The notes: a model not told the origin generated them from the sequence alone. Counted from the stretch's first letter, positions 1-5,375 are shown. The stretch is DNA of 11,362 nucleotides from an uncultured Eubacterium sp. (GCA_947653505.1 CANTHI010000062.1:1-11362), one strand, 5' to 3'. Numbers and translations: made by a program.

Positions 1-244
1 CAAATATTAAATGGAACTCTGAAAAATCAATATCTTTCATCACGGGGTTCTTTGTATATATTGCTTCCGCAAAGTCCATTTTAGGCAGAGCTAAATTCGT
101 TTGATCTTCATCGTCAATTTTAAATACTCTTTTTCCAGACTGTCCGTCAATAATATTGATTTTACTATTTCCGCAATTACTCCTATCTAAACACATGAAT
201 TTTTTATCTTTAGACAAACCGAATTCATCAAATTCTTGCCCCAT
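1..244 (-). CDS. Unrecognised protein, partial (runs off the left edge)
   Basis: An open minus-strand frame of 81 codons starts at the ATG at 244-242 and is still open at the window edge. The product begins MGQEFDEFGLSKDKKF and is acidic and Asn/Lys-rich, with no family motif I recognise. The frame stays open upstream of this ATG to a TAG at 311-313, and the intervening codons also read like protein (INRRIF just before the Met). The gene may therefore have lost its true 5' end and be a fragment. The ribosome binding site in front of the ATG is weak (AGG about 9 nt upstream). The stretch is markedly AT-richer than the operons to the right, which fits horizontally acquired or decaying DNA. It may be unrelated to the switch next door. 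Confidence 0.4.
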   Translation of the reverse strand, partial: MGQEFDEFGLSKDKKFMCLDRSNCGNSKINIIDGQSGKRVFKIDDEDQTNLALPKMDFAEAIYTKNPVMKDIDFSEFHLIF

Positions 245-357
245 AAATATTCGCCTGTTTATTTCGTTAATTTCTAGCGTTGTTTTTAAATCTTTATCCC
301 TATAATAGTCCTATAATGCCACGCCCATACTCTGCCCCGGCACACCCGCATACATAC

Positions 358-386
358 GAAAAGCAGGTATCAGCTACCTGCTTTTC
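358..386. terminator. Stem-loop terminator, either strand
   Basis: A perfect 12-bp stem (GAAAAGCAGGTA / TACCTGCTTTTC) encloses a 5-nt loop. The A-rich foot on one side and the TTTTC foot on the other let it act in both directions. On the minus strand it lies downstream of the invertible segment. It would stop leftward transcription from the sigma-28 promoter and from the recombinase gene in the present orientation. The rest of 245-526 contains no convincing gene. Confidence 0.7.
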
Positions 387-454
387 TGATTGTATATGGT
401 GAAGGATAAATCCAAGAAAGCACCTTTTAAATGATCTTTGTTTTTGATTTTTAA

Positions 455-484
455 ATTGTACCACATTCAGGAATAAAAAAGCAA
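455..484 (-). promoter_or_regulatory. Candidate sigma-A promoter, leftward
   Basis: On the minus strand there is an extended -10, TGGTACAAT (TACAAT at 460-455), and a weak -35, TTGCTT (484-479), 18 bp apart. A transcript from here would start near 448 and meet the stem-loop at 358-386 after about 60-90 nt, so it would be a short RNA unless it reads through to the partial gene at the left edge. The -35 matches the consensus at only three positions. Confidence 0.3.
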
Positions 485-526
485 GATATTTCTTATTTTT
501 TTCATAAAATTATCACATACTATAAA

Positions 527-559
527 AAATGCAACAATTTATTACAAATTGTTGCATTT
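527..559 (+). repeat. Left inverted repeat, recombinase core site (IRL)
   Basis: A perfect palindrome with 14-bp arms AAATGCAACAATTT (527-540) and AAATTGTTGCATTT (546-559) flanks the asymmetric 5-bp spacer ATTAC (541-545). Two inverted arms around a short spacer is the standard layout of a tyrosine-recombinase crossover site. The reverse complement of the right copy matches it at 32 of 33 positions. The spacers are in opposite polarity, so recombination between the copies inverts the intervening DNA rather than deleting it. Confidence 0.9.
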
Positions 560-574
560 TTATCTACGCTTTAT

Positions 575-601
575 ATATCGGCCCTATCCGGAAATACTTT
601 A
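575..601 (-). promoter_or_regulatory. Sigma-28 (SigD/FliA) flagellar promoter inside the invertible segment
   Basis: On the minus strand the -35 is TAAA (601-598), followed by a 15-bp spacer and the -10 GCCGATAT (582-575). This is a full match to the flagellar sigma-28/SigD consensus. The predicted start is near 567, just outside the left core site at 527-559. The promoter faces left, away from csrA and the flagellin gene, and nothing flagellar lies on that side within the window. A late-flagellar promoter pointing at an empty region and a terminator makes sense only if the segment flips. Confidence 0.85.
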
Positions 602-638
602 GTGTCTTTTTATAATTTTTTATTTTTCTGCTTTTGCT

Positions 639-1217
639 TTACAGCATGACTTCCAGAAACACAGCATCCCGTTCGTCCTGATCGATCCCCAGATATCTTT
701 TCGTATAGGCATACGAAGAATGGTTATAGATTTCCATCAATAATGCGGGCGGCGTTCCGTGCTTCCATGCGTGGTAGCCAAATGTCTTGCGCATGGAATG
801 GCAGCTGATATTCGGCAGATGCAGCGTTTCATCGGCGGCTTTGCGGATGATCCGGTATGCCTGCGTACGGTTGAGCGGCTCCTGATGTGTCGTATTTTTG
901 CTGAATACATATTCCTGACGGACGGGTCTGCGTTCCTGCATATAAGCTTCCAGTGCTTCCTGAATCCTTGTATTTAATACGATGATACTCTGTTTTTTCG
1001 TCTTATGCTCCGTAATGTACAGATGTCTGACTATCTGTTCTGTCTCAAAATCATAAATATCTTCCCATTTTAATGACAGCAGATCGCTGATGCGCAGCGC
1101 CGTATTTAAGGAAAATATAATCAGTGCCTGATTTCTGGCCGATGGGCAGATATTTTTGTAATAGTTTGTAAACTCCTTAACCTGATCTTCTTCTCTGATT
1201 GGCTGTGTTGTTCCCAT
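639..1217 (-). CDS. Small tyrosine recombinase (predicted flagellin switch invertase)
   Basis: This site-specific recombinase has 192 residues, the size of the FimB/FimE class, and is essentially only a catalytic domain without the usual N-terminal core-binding domain. All catalytic positions are visible: R42 (ALRISDLL), K72 (EHKTKK), H140-x-x-R143 (HSMRK), H166 (YNHSS) and the nucleophile Y175 (KRYLGI). I chose the ATG at 1217 because AAAGGAGGG lies about 10 nt upstream. A longer frame starts at 1301 inside the right inverted repeat and has no such signal. The gene lies wholly between the two inverted sites, so it would flip together with them, as hin does in Salmonella. The natural prediction is that it acts on those sites. 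It reads leftward here; after inversion it would read toward csrA-fliC. Confidence 0.92.
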   Translation of the reverse strand: MGTTQPIREEDQVKEFTNYYKNICPSARNQALIIFSLNTALRISDLLSLKWEDIYDFETEQIVRHLYITEHKTKKQSIIVLNTRIQEALEAYMQERRPVRQEYVFSKNTTHQEPLNRTQAYRIIRKAADETLHLPNISCHSMRKTFGYHAWKHGTPPALLMEIYNHSSYAYTKRYLGIDQDERDAVFLEVML

Positions 1218-1260
1218 AAAGTGTTGACCCTCCTTTGTACAATGACTGTTGTTCCTGACG

Positions 1261-1289
1261 ACGATACCAGAAATGCAACAATTTGTAAT
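1261..1289 (-). promoter_or_regulatory. Candidate promoter of the recombinase
   Basis: On the minus strand, -35-like ATTACA (1289-1284) and an extended -10, TGG-TATCGT (TATCGT at 1266-1261), are exactly 17 bp apart, ending about 44 nt before the recombinase start codon. The -35 coincides with the 5-bp crossover spacer of the right core site. Both sites carry the same spacer in mirror polarity, so this promoter would be rebuilt in either orientation. Each hexamer matches the consensus at four of six positions. Confidence 0.35.
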
Positions 1290-1303
1290 AAAATGTTGCA
1301 TTT
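1271..1303 (-). repeat. Right inverted repeat, recombinase core site (IRR)
   Basis: Arms AAATGCAACAATTT (1271-1284) and AAAATGTTGCATTT (1290-1303) flank the spacer GTAAT (1285-1289), which is the reverse complement of the left spacer. Read on the minus strand it equals the left site except at one base. It lies 75 bp upstream of the csrA start codon. The predicted ON transcript would carry it in its 5' leader as a 14-bp stem-loop. Confidence 0.9.
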
Positions 1304-1321
1304 CAAACCAAAAATGACCGT

Positions 1322-1376
1322 AGCAGTCTTGCGAAGCGATGCTGCTGCCAGACGATCAGGAAACAGGGAGGTTGGA
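1322..1376 (+). promoter_or_regulatory. csrA leader: stem-loop, GGA cluster and ribosome binding site
   Basis: A stem-loop at 1322-1346 (AGCAG...CTGCT ends, GAA loop, one mismatch) is followed by three GGA triplets at 1359, 1367 and 1374. The middle one lies in the Shine-Dalgarno AGGGAGG (1365-1371), 7 nt from the csrA ATG. GGA is the invariant core of CsrA sites, so translational autoregulation is possible but unproven. Between 1304 and the start codon I see no convincing sigma-A or sigma-28 promoter. Confidence 0.4.
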
Positions 1377-1378
1377 AC

Positions 1379-1687
1379 ATGCTAAAGCTTACGTTAAAAC
1401 CCGGTGATTATATCGATATCGGCACAGAAGTAAAAGTTGTATTCTCCGGAGGGTCTGCAAACAATATCCACGTTCTCGTAGAGGCGCCAAAGGAAATGAA
1501 TATCGCAAGGAGCAGTGCACGCGGCAGAAAGAAATCGTCCTATTATGCGGAGAAAGGAATCTCAAAAGAAGCGCAGAAAGAAATTGTCTCTATTCTGAGG
1601 CGGGAGCATCTTACCCGGAAAGCTGATTCCAGCCGCTGCCCTGACCAGACAGCCTCTGGCAGAAAGACAGACGCAAGGTCATTATAA
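1379..1687 (+). CDS. csrA: CsrA-family translational regulator, divergent and extended
   Basis: CsrA is a small dimeric protein that binds GGA-containing hairpins and usually blocks ribosome access. Residues 1-44 follow the family closely: MLKLT start, IGTEV at 14-18, and VEAPKEMNIAR at 34-44, placing an Arg at the key RNA-binding position 44 and Leu at 4. Two things are odd. Positions 6-7, normally Arg-Arg or Arg-Lys, are Leu-Lys. The protein also has 102 residues against the usual 60-75, and the typical REEIYQRI helix is replaced by a basic tail (ARGRKK at 47-52) and a Lys/Arg-rich extension. The ribosome binding site is strong. The gene is 46 nt upstream of the flagellin gene and both should share the switched promoter. 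In B. subtilis CsrA represses flagellin translation and is antagonised by FliW; no fliW is visible here. Confidence 0.8.
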   Translation: MLKLTLKPGDYIDIGTEVKVVFSGGSANNIHVLVEAPKEMNIARSSARGRKKSSYYAEKGISKEAQKEIVSILRREHLTRKADSSRCPDQTASGRKTDARSL

Positions 1688-1705
1688 TAGGGAACGGATT
1701 CCCTA
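1688..1705 (+). promoter_or_regulatory. CsrA-binding hairpin upstream of flagellin (BS1-like)
   Basis: A perfect 7-bp stem TAGGGAA / TTCCCTA displays the loop CGGA. It follows the csrA stop codon directly. Allowing the terminal A-T pair to open, the hexaloop reads ACGGAT, fitting the ANGGAN loop preferred by CsrA proteins. It corresponds to the upstream site in the B. subtilis hag leader. Confidence 0.7.
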
Positions 1706-1713
1706 CAAACATA

Positions 1714-1726
1714 TCACAAGGAGGTA
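1714..1726 (+). promoter_or_regulatory. Flagellin ribosome binding site overlapping a second CsrA site (BS2-like)
   Basis: TCACAAGGAGGTA contains the Shine-Dalgarno AAGGAGG (1718-1724), 9 nt before the flagellin ATG. It also matches the ACARGGA core of the CsrA consensus. The two GGA centres are about 24 nt apart, a spacing that could let one CsrA dimer bridge both sites and cover the ribosome binding site, as described for hag. Confidence 0.65.
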
Positions 1727-1733
1727 TTCTTAT

Positions 1734-4253
1734 ATGTCAATGGTAGTACAACACAACTTACAGGCAATGAACGCAAACAGGCTGTTCGGTATTACAACGG
1801 GCCAGCAGGCCAAATCAACAGAAAAGCTTTCTTCAGGCTATCGGATCAACCGTGCCGCAGATGACGCGGCAGGACTGACGATTTCTGAAAAAATGCGCAG
1901 ACAGGTACGCGGACTGACACAGGCGTCTACAAACGCCCAGGACGGTGTTTCTTCAGTACAGACCGCAGAAGGTGCCCTGACAGAAGTACATTCCATGCTG
2001 CAGCGTATGAATGAGCTTGCAACACAGGCTGCAAATGGTACGGAAAGCCAGAATGACCGCGATGCCATTCAGGCAGAAATTAACCAGCTTTCCACAGAAA
2101 TCGACCGTGTCGCGGAGACCACCAAATTTAATGAAATCTATCTGCTCAAAGGCGATGCAGGAACCAAAACCGTTCATATGAACGCACACGATGCAGGTCT
2201 GAAAGGTACGCTTACCGATCAGGGAAATGGCAAAGCTACTTTCGTCATGGATGTCCTGAAAGCTGGCGATAATGTCAATATCGGCGGCAAGTCTTATAAG
2301 ATTGTCGATGATGCAGAGCAGACGGCTGCAGAAGCTGGCAAGGACTTTACGATCGAAGGTACCGAAGCGTCCAGCACCATCGACCTGAGCGGCTGGACGG
2401 GTGGTGATACGGTTGATGTCAACGGAGTAACCTATGGCCAGGCCGCTTATAACGCGGTCAGCGACGTTGTCGATGCCATTCAGGCTGATCTGGGCGATAA
2501 ATGGGTTGTTTCTGCGGATGCTGCAGATGTCATCACCATTAAAGAAGCTGAAATTGGCGGCGCTACAGCCATCGCGATCGATAATGCTACAGTTGCCGGC
2601 GCTACAGTGACTGCTACAACCGCTGACGGCACGATTACAGGTGTAAAAGCCAATGCAACTCTGTACGCAAAGGACAGTACCGAAGCCCTGACCGATGATA
2701 AGCTGCTGGAAGCTTACCAGAAAGATGGTCTTTACACAACCGCAGGTGTCAGCGCCAGCCAGTCAGAGTCTGTTGGAAAAAATGATTTCAAAATCGACGG
2801 TACACAGGCATCCAGCACCATTGATCTGAACGGCTGGACAGGCGGCGATACGATTGATGTCAACGGGGTGACTTACGGTCAGGCCACGTATAATGCGGTC
2901 AGCGATGTTGTCAGCGCGATTCAGAATGATCTGGGCGATAAATGGGTCGTTTCTGCAGATGCTGCGGATGTTATCACCATTACAGAAGCTGAAACTGGCG
3001 GTGCAGCTGCCATCACCATTGAAAATGCTACGGTTGCCGGCGCTACAGTGACTGCTACAACCGCTGACGGCGTGATCAACAGCGTTACAACGGATAAGCC
3101 AGTCTATGCAAAAGGCGGCACAGAAGCCCTGACCGATGAGCAGATCAAAGAAGCTTATACAAAAGGAGAAACACTTTTCTACGATGCCGCTTCCAGGCCG
3201 GATGATGAGATCACCGCAAAAGAAGCATATAAGCTTGCAAAGGATGAGCTGCTGAAAGCAAACCAGATCGGTGATGTCAACAAAAGTGCAAAGGTTACTT
3301 ATGGATCCGCTGATGAAAAGACTGAAAAAACCGCTGCAGATTATAAGGCAGGCGATACAGTAACAATCAGCGGCACGGCATATACGATTGGTGATACGGA
3401 AGATAACGTAAAAACAGCCATCAATGATGCAATTACTGCCGCAGCGACAGCCGCAGCGACACCACCAAATACAACTGGTGCGACGCCTACAACCAAAGTC
3501 GGTACGGTAACAGACGCAGCCGGCACAGATACGATTAATATCTTCAAAAAAGGCGATGGCAACCTTGTATACTCTACTGCTGCTTCTTTAACGCATACAC
3601 AGGCAGGCGGTGTCGGTGCGGATAAAGCTGCCACTGATGTAGAAGCTTTAGTTGCTGCCGGAGCTACTGTAATATTTACACCTGATACCGGGGATGTTAC
3701 TTCTCTCAGTGTAGCGGACGATGCTACGATTATTACCGCAGAAAAGGCAGCTGAACTGGAAAACGCTGCAGCTGCTGCCGGGGATGATGCCGCAGAGCCA
3801 TCCAATGTCTTTGAAATTACAACAGGCTCCGCAGACGTTGCAAATACGCTGCGCTTTAACCTTCATGTCGGTGCTGACGCGGATATGACGAATAAGATTT
3901 CGGTAAATATTGAGACCATGAATTCTGCTTATCTGGGCATCAAAGGGCTTGATCTGTCCGATACAAGCGGAAACGGTGCAACTTATGCCATCGACGCGAT
4001 TCAGGATGCGATTTCAAAAGTATCTGCCCAGAGAAGTACGCTCGGCGCGATTCAGAACCGTCTGGAACATACGATTGCCAATCTGGATAATGTCGTAGAA
4101 AACACAACCTCTGCAGAATCCCGTATCCGTGATACAGATATGGCGTCTGAGATGGTAGAATACAGCAAGAACAATATCCTCGCACAGGCAGGCCAGTCCA
4201 TGCTTGCACAGGCAAACCAGTCTACCCAGGGTGTGCTTTCCCTGTTAGGCTAA
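1734..4253 (+). CDS. fliC: Flagellin, long form with duplicated variable domain
   Basis: This is the filament subunit, exported by the flagellar type III system. The N-terminal D0/D1 region (about 1-142) is textbook: VVQHNLQAMNANR, KLSSGYRINRAADDAAGL (31-48), then the QRMNELA segment (90-96) equivalent to the TLR5-contact helix of Salmonella FliC. The C-terminal D1/D0 region (about 734-839) holds RIRDTDMASEM and ends QSTQGVLSLLG. The roughly 590 residues between them are a surface-exposed variable region, making the protein far longer than B. subtilis Hag (about 300) or Salmonella FliC (about 495). That region contains two copies of a 119-residue unit and a Thr/Pro/Ala-rich linker near residues 565-590. 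There is no Cys. It resembles Lachnospiraceae CBir1-type flagellins. It is co-oriented with csrA, 46 nt downstream, and followed by a strong terminator. Expression is predicted to need inversion of the upstream segment. Confidence 0.95.
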   Translation: MSMVVQHNLQAMNANRLFGITTGQQAKSTEKLSSGYRINRAADDAAGLTISEKMRRQVRGLTQASTNAQDGVSSVQTAEGALTEVHSMLQRMNELATQAANGTESQNDRDAIQAEINQLSTEIDRVAETTKFNEIYLLKGDAGTKTVHMNAHDAGLKGTLTDQGNGKATFVMDVLKAGDNVNIGGKSYKIVDDAEQTAAEAGKDFTIEGTEASSTIDLSGWTGGDTVDVNGVTYGQAAYNAVSDVVDAIQADLGDKWVVSADAADVITIKEAEIGGATAIAIDNATVAGATVTATTADGTITGVKANATLYAKDSTEALTDDKLLEAYQKDGLYTTAGVSASQSESVGKNDFKIDGTQASSTIDLNGWTGGDTIDVNGVTYGQATYNAVSDVVSAIQNDLGDKWVVSADAADVITITEAETGGAAAITIENATVAGATVTATTADGVINSVTTDKPVYAKGGTEALTDEQIKEAYTKGETLFYDAASRPDDEITAKEAYKLAKDELLKANQIGDVNKSAKVTYGSADEKTEKTAADYKAGDTVTISGTAYTIGDTEDNVKTAINDAITAAATAAATPPNTTGATPTTKVGTVTDAAGTDTINIFKKGDGNLVYSTAASLTHTQAGGVGADKAATDVEALVAAGATVIFTPDTGDVTSLSVADDATIITAEKAAELENAAAAAGDDAAEPSNVFEITTGSADVANTLRFNLHVGADADMTNKISVNIETMNSAYLGIKGLDLSDTSGNGATYAIDAIQDAISKVSAQRSTLGAIQNRLEHTIANLDNVVENTTSAESRIRDTDMASEMVEYSKNNILAQAGQSMLAQANQSTQGVLSLLG
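2340..3137 (+). repeat. Tandem duplication in the flagellin variable domain (441-bp period)
   Basis: Unit 1 (2340-2696, residues 203-321) and unit 2 (2781-3137, residues 350-468) align without gaps at a constant offset of 441 bp. By hand I count 94 of 119 residues identical. A 39-bp stretch is identical in DNA (2592-2630 and 3033-3071). Shared landmarks are GWTGGDT, DVNGVTYGQA, LGDKWVVSADAADVITI and NATVAGATVTATTADG. Beyond each unit the remainder of the period has diverged. Confidence 0.9.
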
Positions 4254-4300
4254 ACCAGTGCCTGAACCCCCTCAGGCAATGCTTCATTTATGATCATGAT

Positions 4301-4336
4301 AAAAGGAGCGCTTTGCAATTGCAGAGCGCTCCTTTT
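4301..4336. terminator. Strong rho-independent terminator, shared by converging genes
   Basis: A 16-bp stem with one G-T pair runs from AAAAGGAGCGCT to AGCGCTCCTTTT, with loop AATT (4317-4320). It starts 48 nt after the flagellin stop codon. Because it is A-tailed on one side and T-tailed on the other, it can also end the minus-strand operon coming from the right. A smaller 7-bp hairpin (TGCCTGA/TCAGGCA, 4259-4278) lies between the stop codon and the terminator. Confidence 0.92.
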
Positions 4337-4391
4337 ATCTATTTTGGGACAGTTCCTTAGCTGCTATTTACAGCCTAAAGGCTGCTCATAG

Positions 4392-4529
4392 TTATACAAC
4401 TACCTCCAGAATACGCTTTCCTTTCCGCCAGATTTCCTGAATGCCGCATTTTTTATTCTTATAAATCCGGTTGCCTGCCACTACATTTCCGTCTTTTTCC
4501 TTAAGAAATCCAAAGTCAGTTCCCTGCTG
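4392..4529 (-). pseudogene. Coding remnant, possibly the C-terminus of an AAA/DUF1703-type protein
   Basis: Immediately after the TGA of the 4Fe-4S gene, and in the same frame, 45 sense codons run to a TAA at 4394-4392. They read as real protein: GTDFGFLKEKDG, VAGNRIY, then KNKKCGIQEI and a C-terminal LEVVV. The piece has no start codon or ribosome binding site of its own. From memory, NRIF-like segments and tails of the type KKK-GV-EI...EAVV belong to AAA-ATPase-like/PD-(D/E)XK (DUF1703) proteins common in Lachnospiraceae. If so, two distant parts of such a gene have been joined by an internal deletion. The alternative is a read-through extension of the upstream gene; the normal end of that protein argues against it. 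Confidence 0.35.
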
Positions 4530-5375
4530 TCAGCGAATGGCTCCCTGTCCGCATGCCTTCTTACATTGTCCGCAGTGAATGCATTCCGGATGGTTCGTTT
4601 CCTTCACCGGATCAATCTGCATCTGGCAGACGTTTCTGCAGGCACCGCATCCGGTACACCGTTCCATGTCGACGCGGTAGCGGAATACCGCGACCGGATT
4701 AAAGACAGAGTAGACTGCTCCAAGCGGACATATGTATTTGCAGAACGGCCGGTATACAATGACCGCCAGCAGGACCGTAATCAGCAGCAGCACATTTTTC
4801 CACACATACAGCCATCCCAGTGCGCTGTGCATGGACTGGTTCAGCAGCGCCAGCGGGATGCCGCCCTCCAGCGTCCCCGCCGGACAGATCAGCTTGCAGA
4901 AATAAGGCGCTCCCTGTCCGAGCACATCTGTCAGGCAAAGCGGCAGCAGGATCACAAACAGCAGCAGGACTACATACTTGAGCTTCCGCAGCAGCCTGTC
5001 TCCTTTCAATGTACCAATTTTTTTTGGAAACGGTATTTTATGCAGCAGATCCTGAATCAGTCCGAACGGGCACAGCCATCCACAGGCAAATCTTCCAAGC
5101 AGTGCTCCGGTCAGCATCAGAAAGCCCGCCACATAAAACGCAAATTTAAAGTTCCAGCTGCCAATAACCGCCTGCATGGCCCCAACCGGGCAGGAGCCGA
5201 GCGCTCCCGGACAGGAATAGCAGTTGAGTCCCGGCACACAAAGCTTTTTCAGCTTTCCCCGATAAATTTTCCCCTGCACAAATCCTGTCAGATAGCTGTT
5301 TGTAAGCAGCGCCCACAACGCCTGTATTCTATGGCGGTGCCATTCACCAGTTTGTTTCTTCTTATCCAATTCCAA
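4530..5375 (-). CDS. Membrane 4Fe-4S binding protein (NapH/MauN-like)
   Basis: This is a polytopic membrane iron-sulfur protein, likely passing electrons across or along the membrane; its partner is not proven. Four hydrophobic stretches (about 17-34, 78-94, 133-152, 186-208) alternate with cysteine loops: C46, C52/C55/C62 (CYSCP...CP), CGWLCPFG at 98-105, CKLICPAG at 160-167 and CKYICPLG at 212-219. The C-terminus has two classical clusters: C240-x2-C243-x2-C246-x3-C250 and C265-x2-C268-x2-C271-x3-C275. The only usable starts are TTG codons at 5375 and 5369, because the frame has a TGA upstream and no ATG. It therefore overlaps the preceding CXXC micro-gene by 8-14 nt and is probably translationally coupled to it. 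It is the last gene of the cluster, next to a thioredoxin lipoprotein, so a role in reducing extracytoplasmic thiols or acceptors is inferred. Confidence 0.85.
   Translation of the reverse strand: MELDKKKQTGEWHRHRIQALWALLTNSYLTGFVQGKIYRGKLKKLCVPGLNCYSCPGALGSCPVGAMQAVIGSWNFKFAFYVAGFLMLTGALLGRFACGWLCPFGLIQDLLHKIPFPKKIGTLKGDRLLRKLKYVVLLLFVILLPLCLTDVLGQGAPYFCKLICPAGTLEGGIPLALLNQSMHSALGWLYVWKNVLLLITVLLAVIVYRPFCKYICPLGAVYSVFNPVAVFRYRVDMERCTGCGACRNVCQMQIDPVKETNHPECIHCGQCKKACGQGAIR

Larger units (their letters stand above)
541..1289. other. Invertible DNA segment (predicted flagellin phase switch, OFF orientation)
   Basis: The DNA between the two inverted core sites, about 745 bp spacer to spacer, contains only a tyrosine recombinase gene and a sigma-28 promoter. 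The promoter sits next to the left site and faces outward to the left. Reflecting coordinates about the segment (new position = 1830 - old) moves the promoter to 1229-1255 on the plus strand. Its transcript would then start near 1263 and cross the right site into csrA at 1379. In the orientation given I find no sigma-28 promoter upstream of csrA. The repeats, recombinase and promoter are seen in the sequence; the switching itself is inferred. Confidence 0.85.

Noticed and set aside
521..526. TATAAA as a rightward promoter reading into the segment.
   Set aside because: No -35 at any acceptable distance. The local sequence is simply AT-rich.
527..559. Left palindrome as a rho-independent terminator of the recombinase gene.
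   Set aside because: It is AT-rich, lies 80 nt beyond the stop codon and recurs in inverted form on the other side of the gene, which fits a recombination site better. The stem-loop at 358-386 is the better terminator.
1215..1301. Longer recombinase start at 1301, adding 28 residues.
   Set aside because: The extra codons lie largely in the inverted repeat and lack a ribosome binding site. The ATG at 1217 has AAAGGAGGG at a good distance and gives the family's usual length.
1289..1314. A TAAA in the right repeat followed by CCAAAAA as a sigma-28 promoter for csrA in the present orientation.
   Set aside because: The -10 lacks the GCCGATA core and the spacing is off. It is far weaker than the motif at 575-601.
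3341..3805. Minus-strand Ala/Val-rich open frame inside the flagellin gene.
   Set aside because: Shadow of the low-complexity Ala/Thr-rich flagellin segment. No ribosome binding site or recognisable domain.
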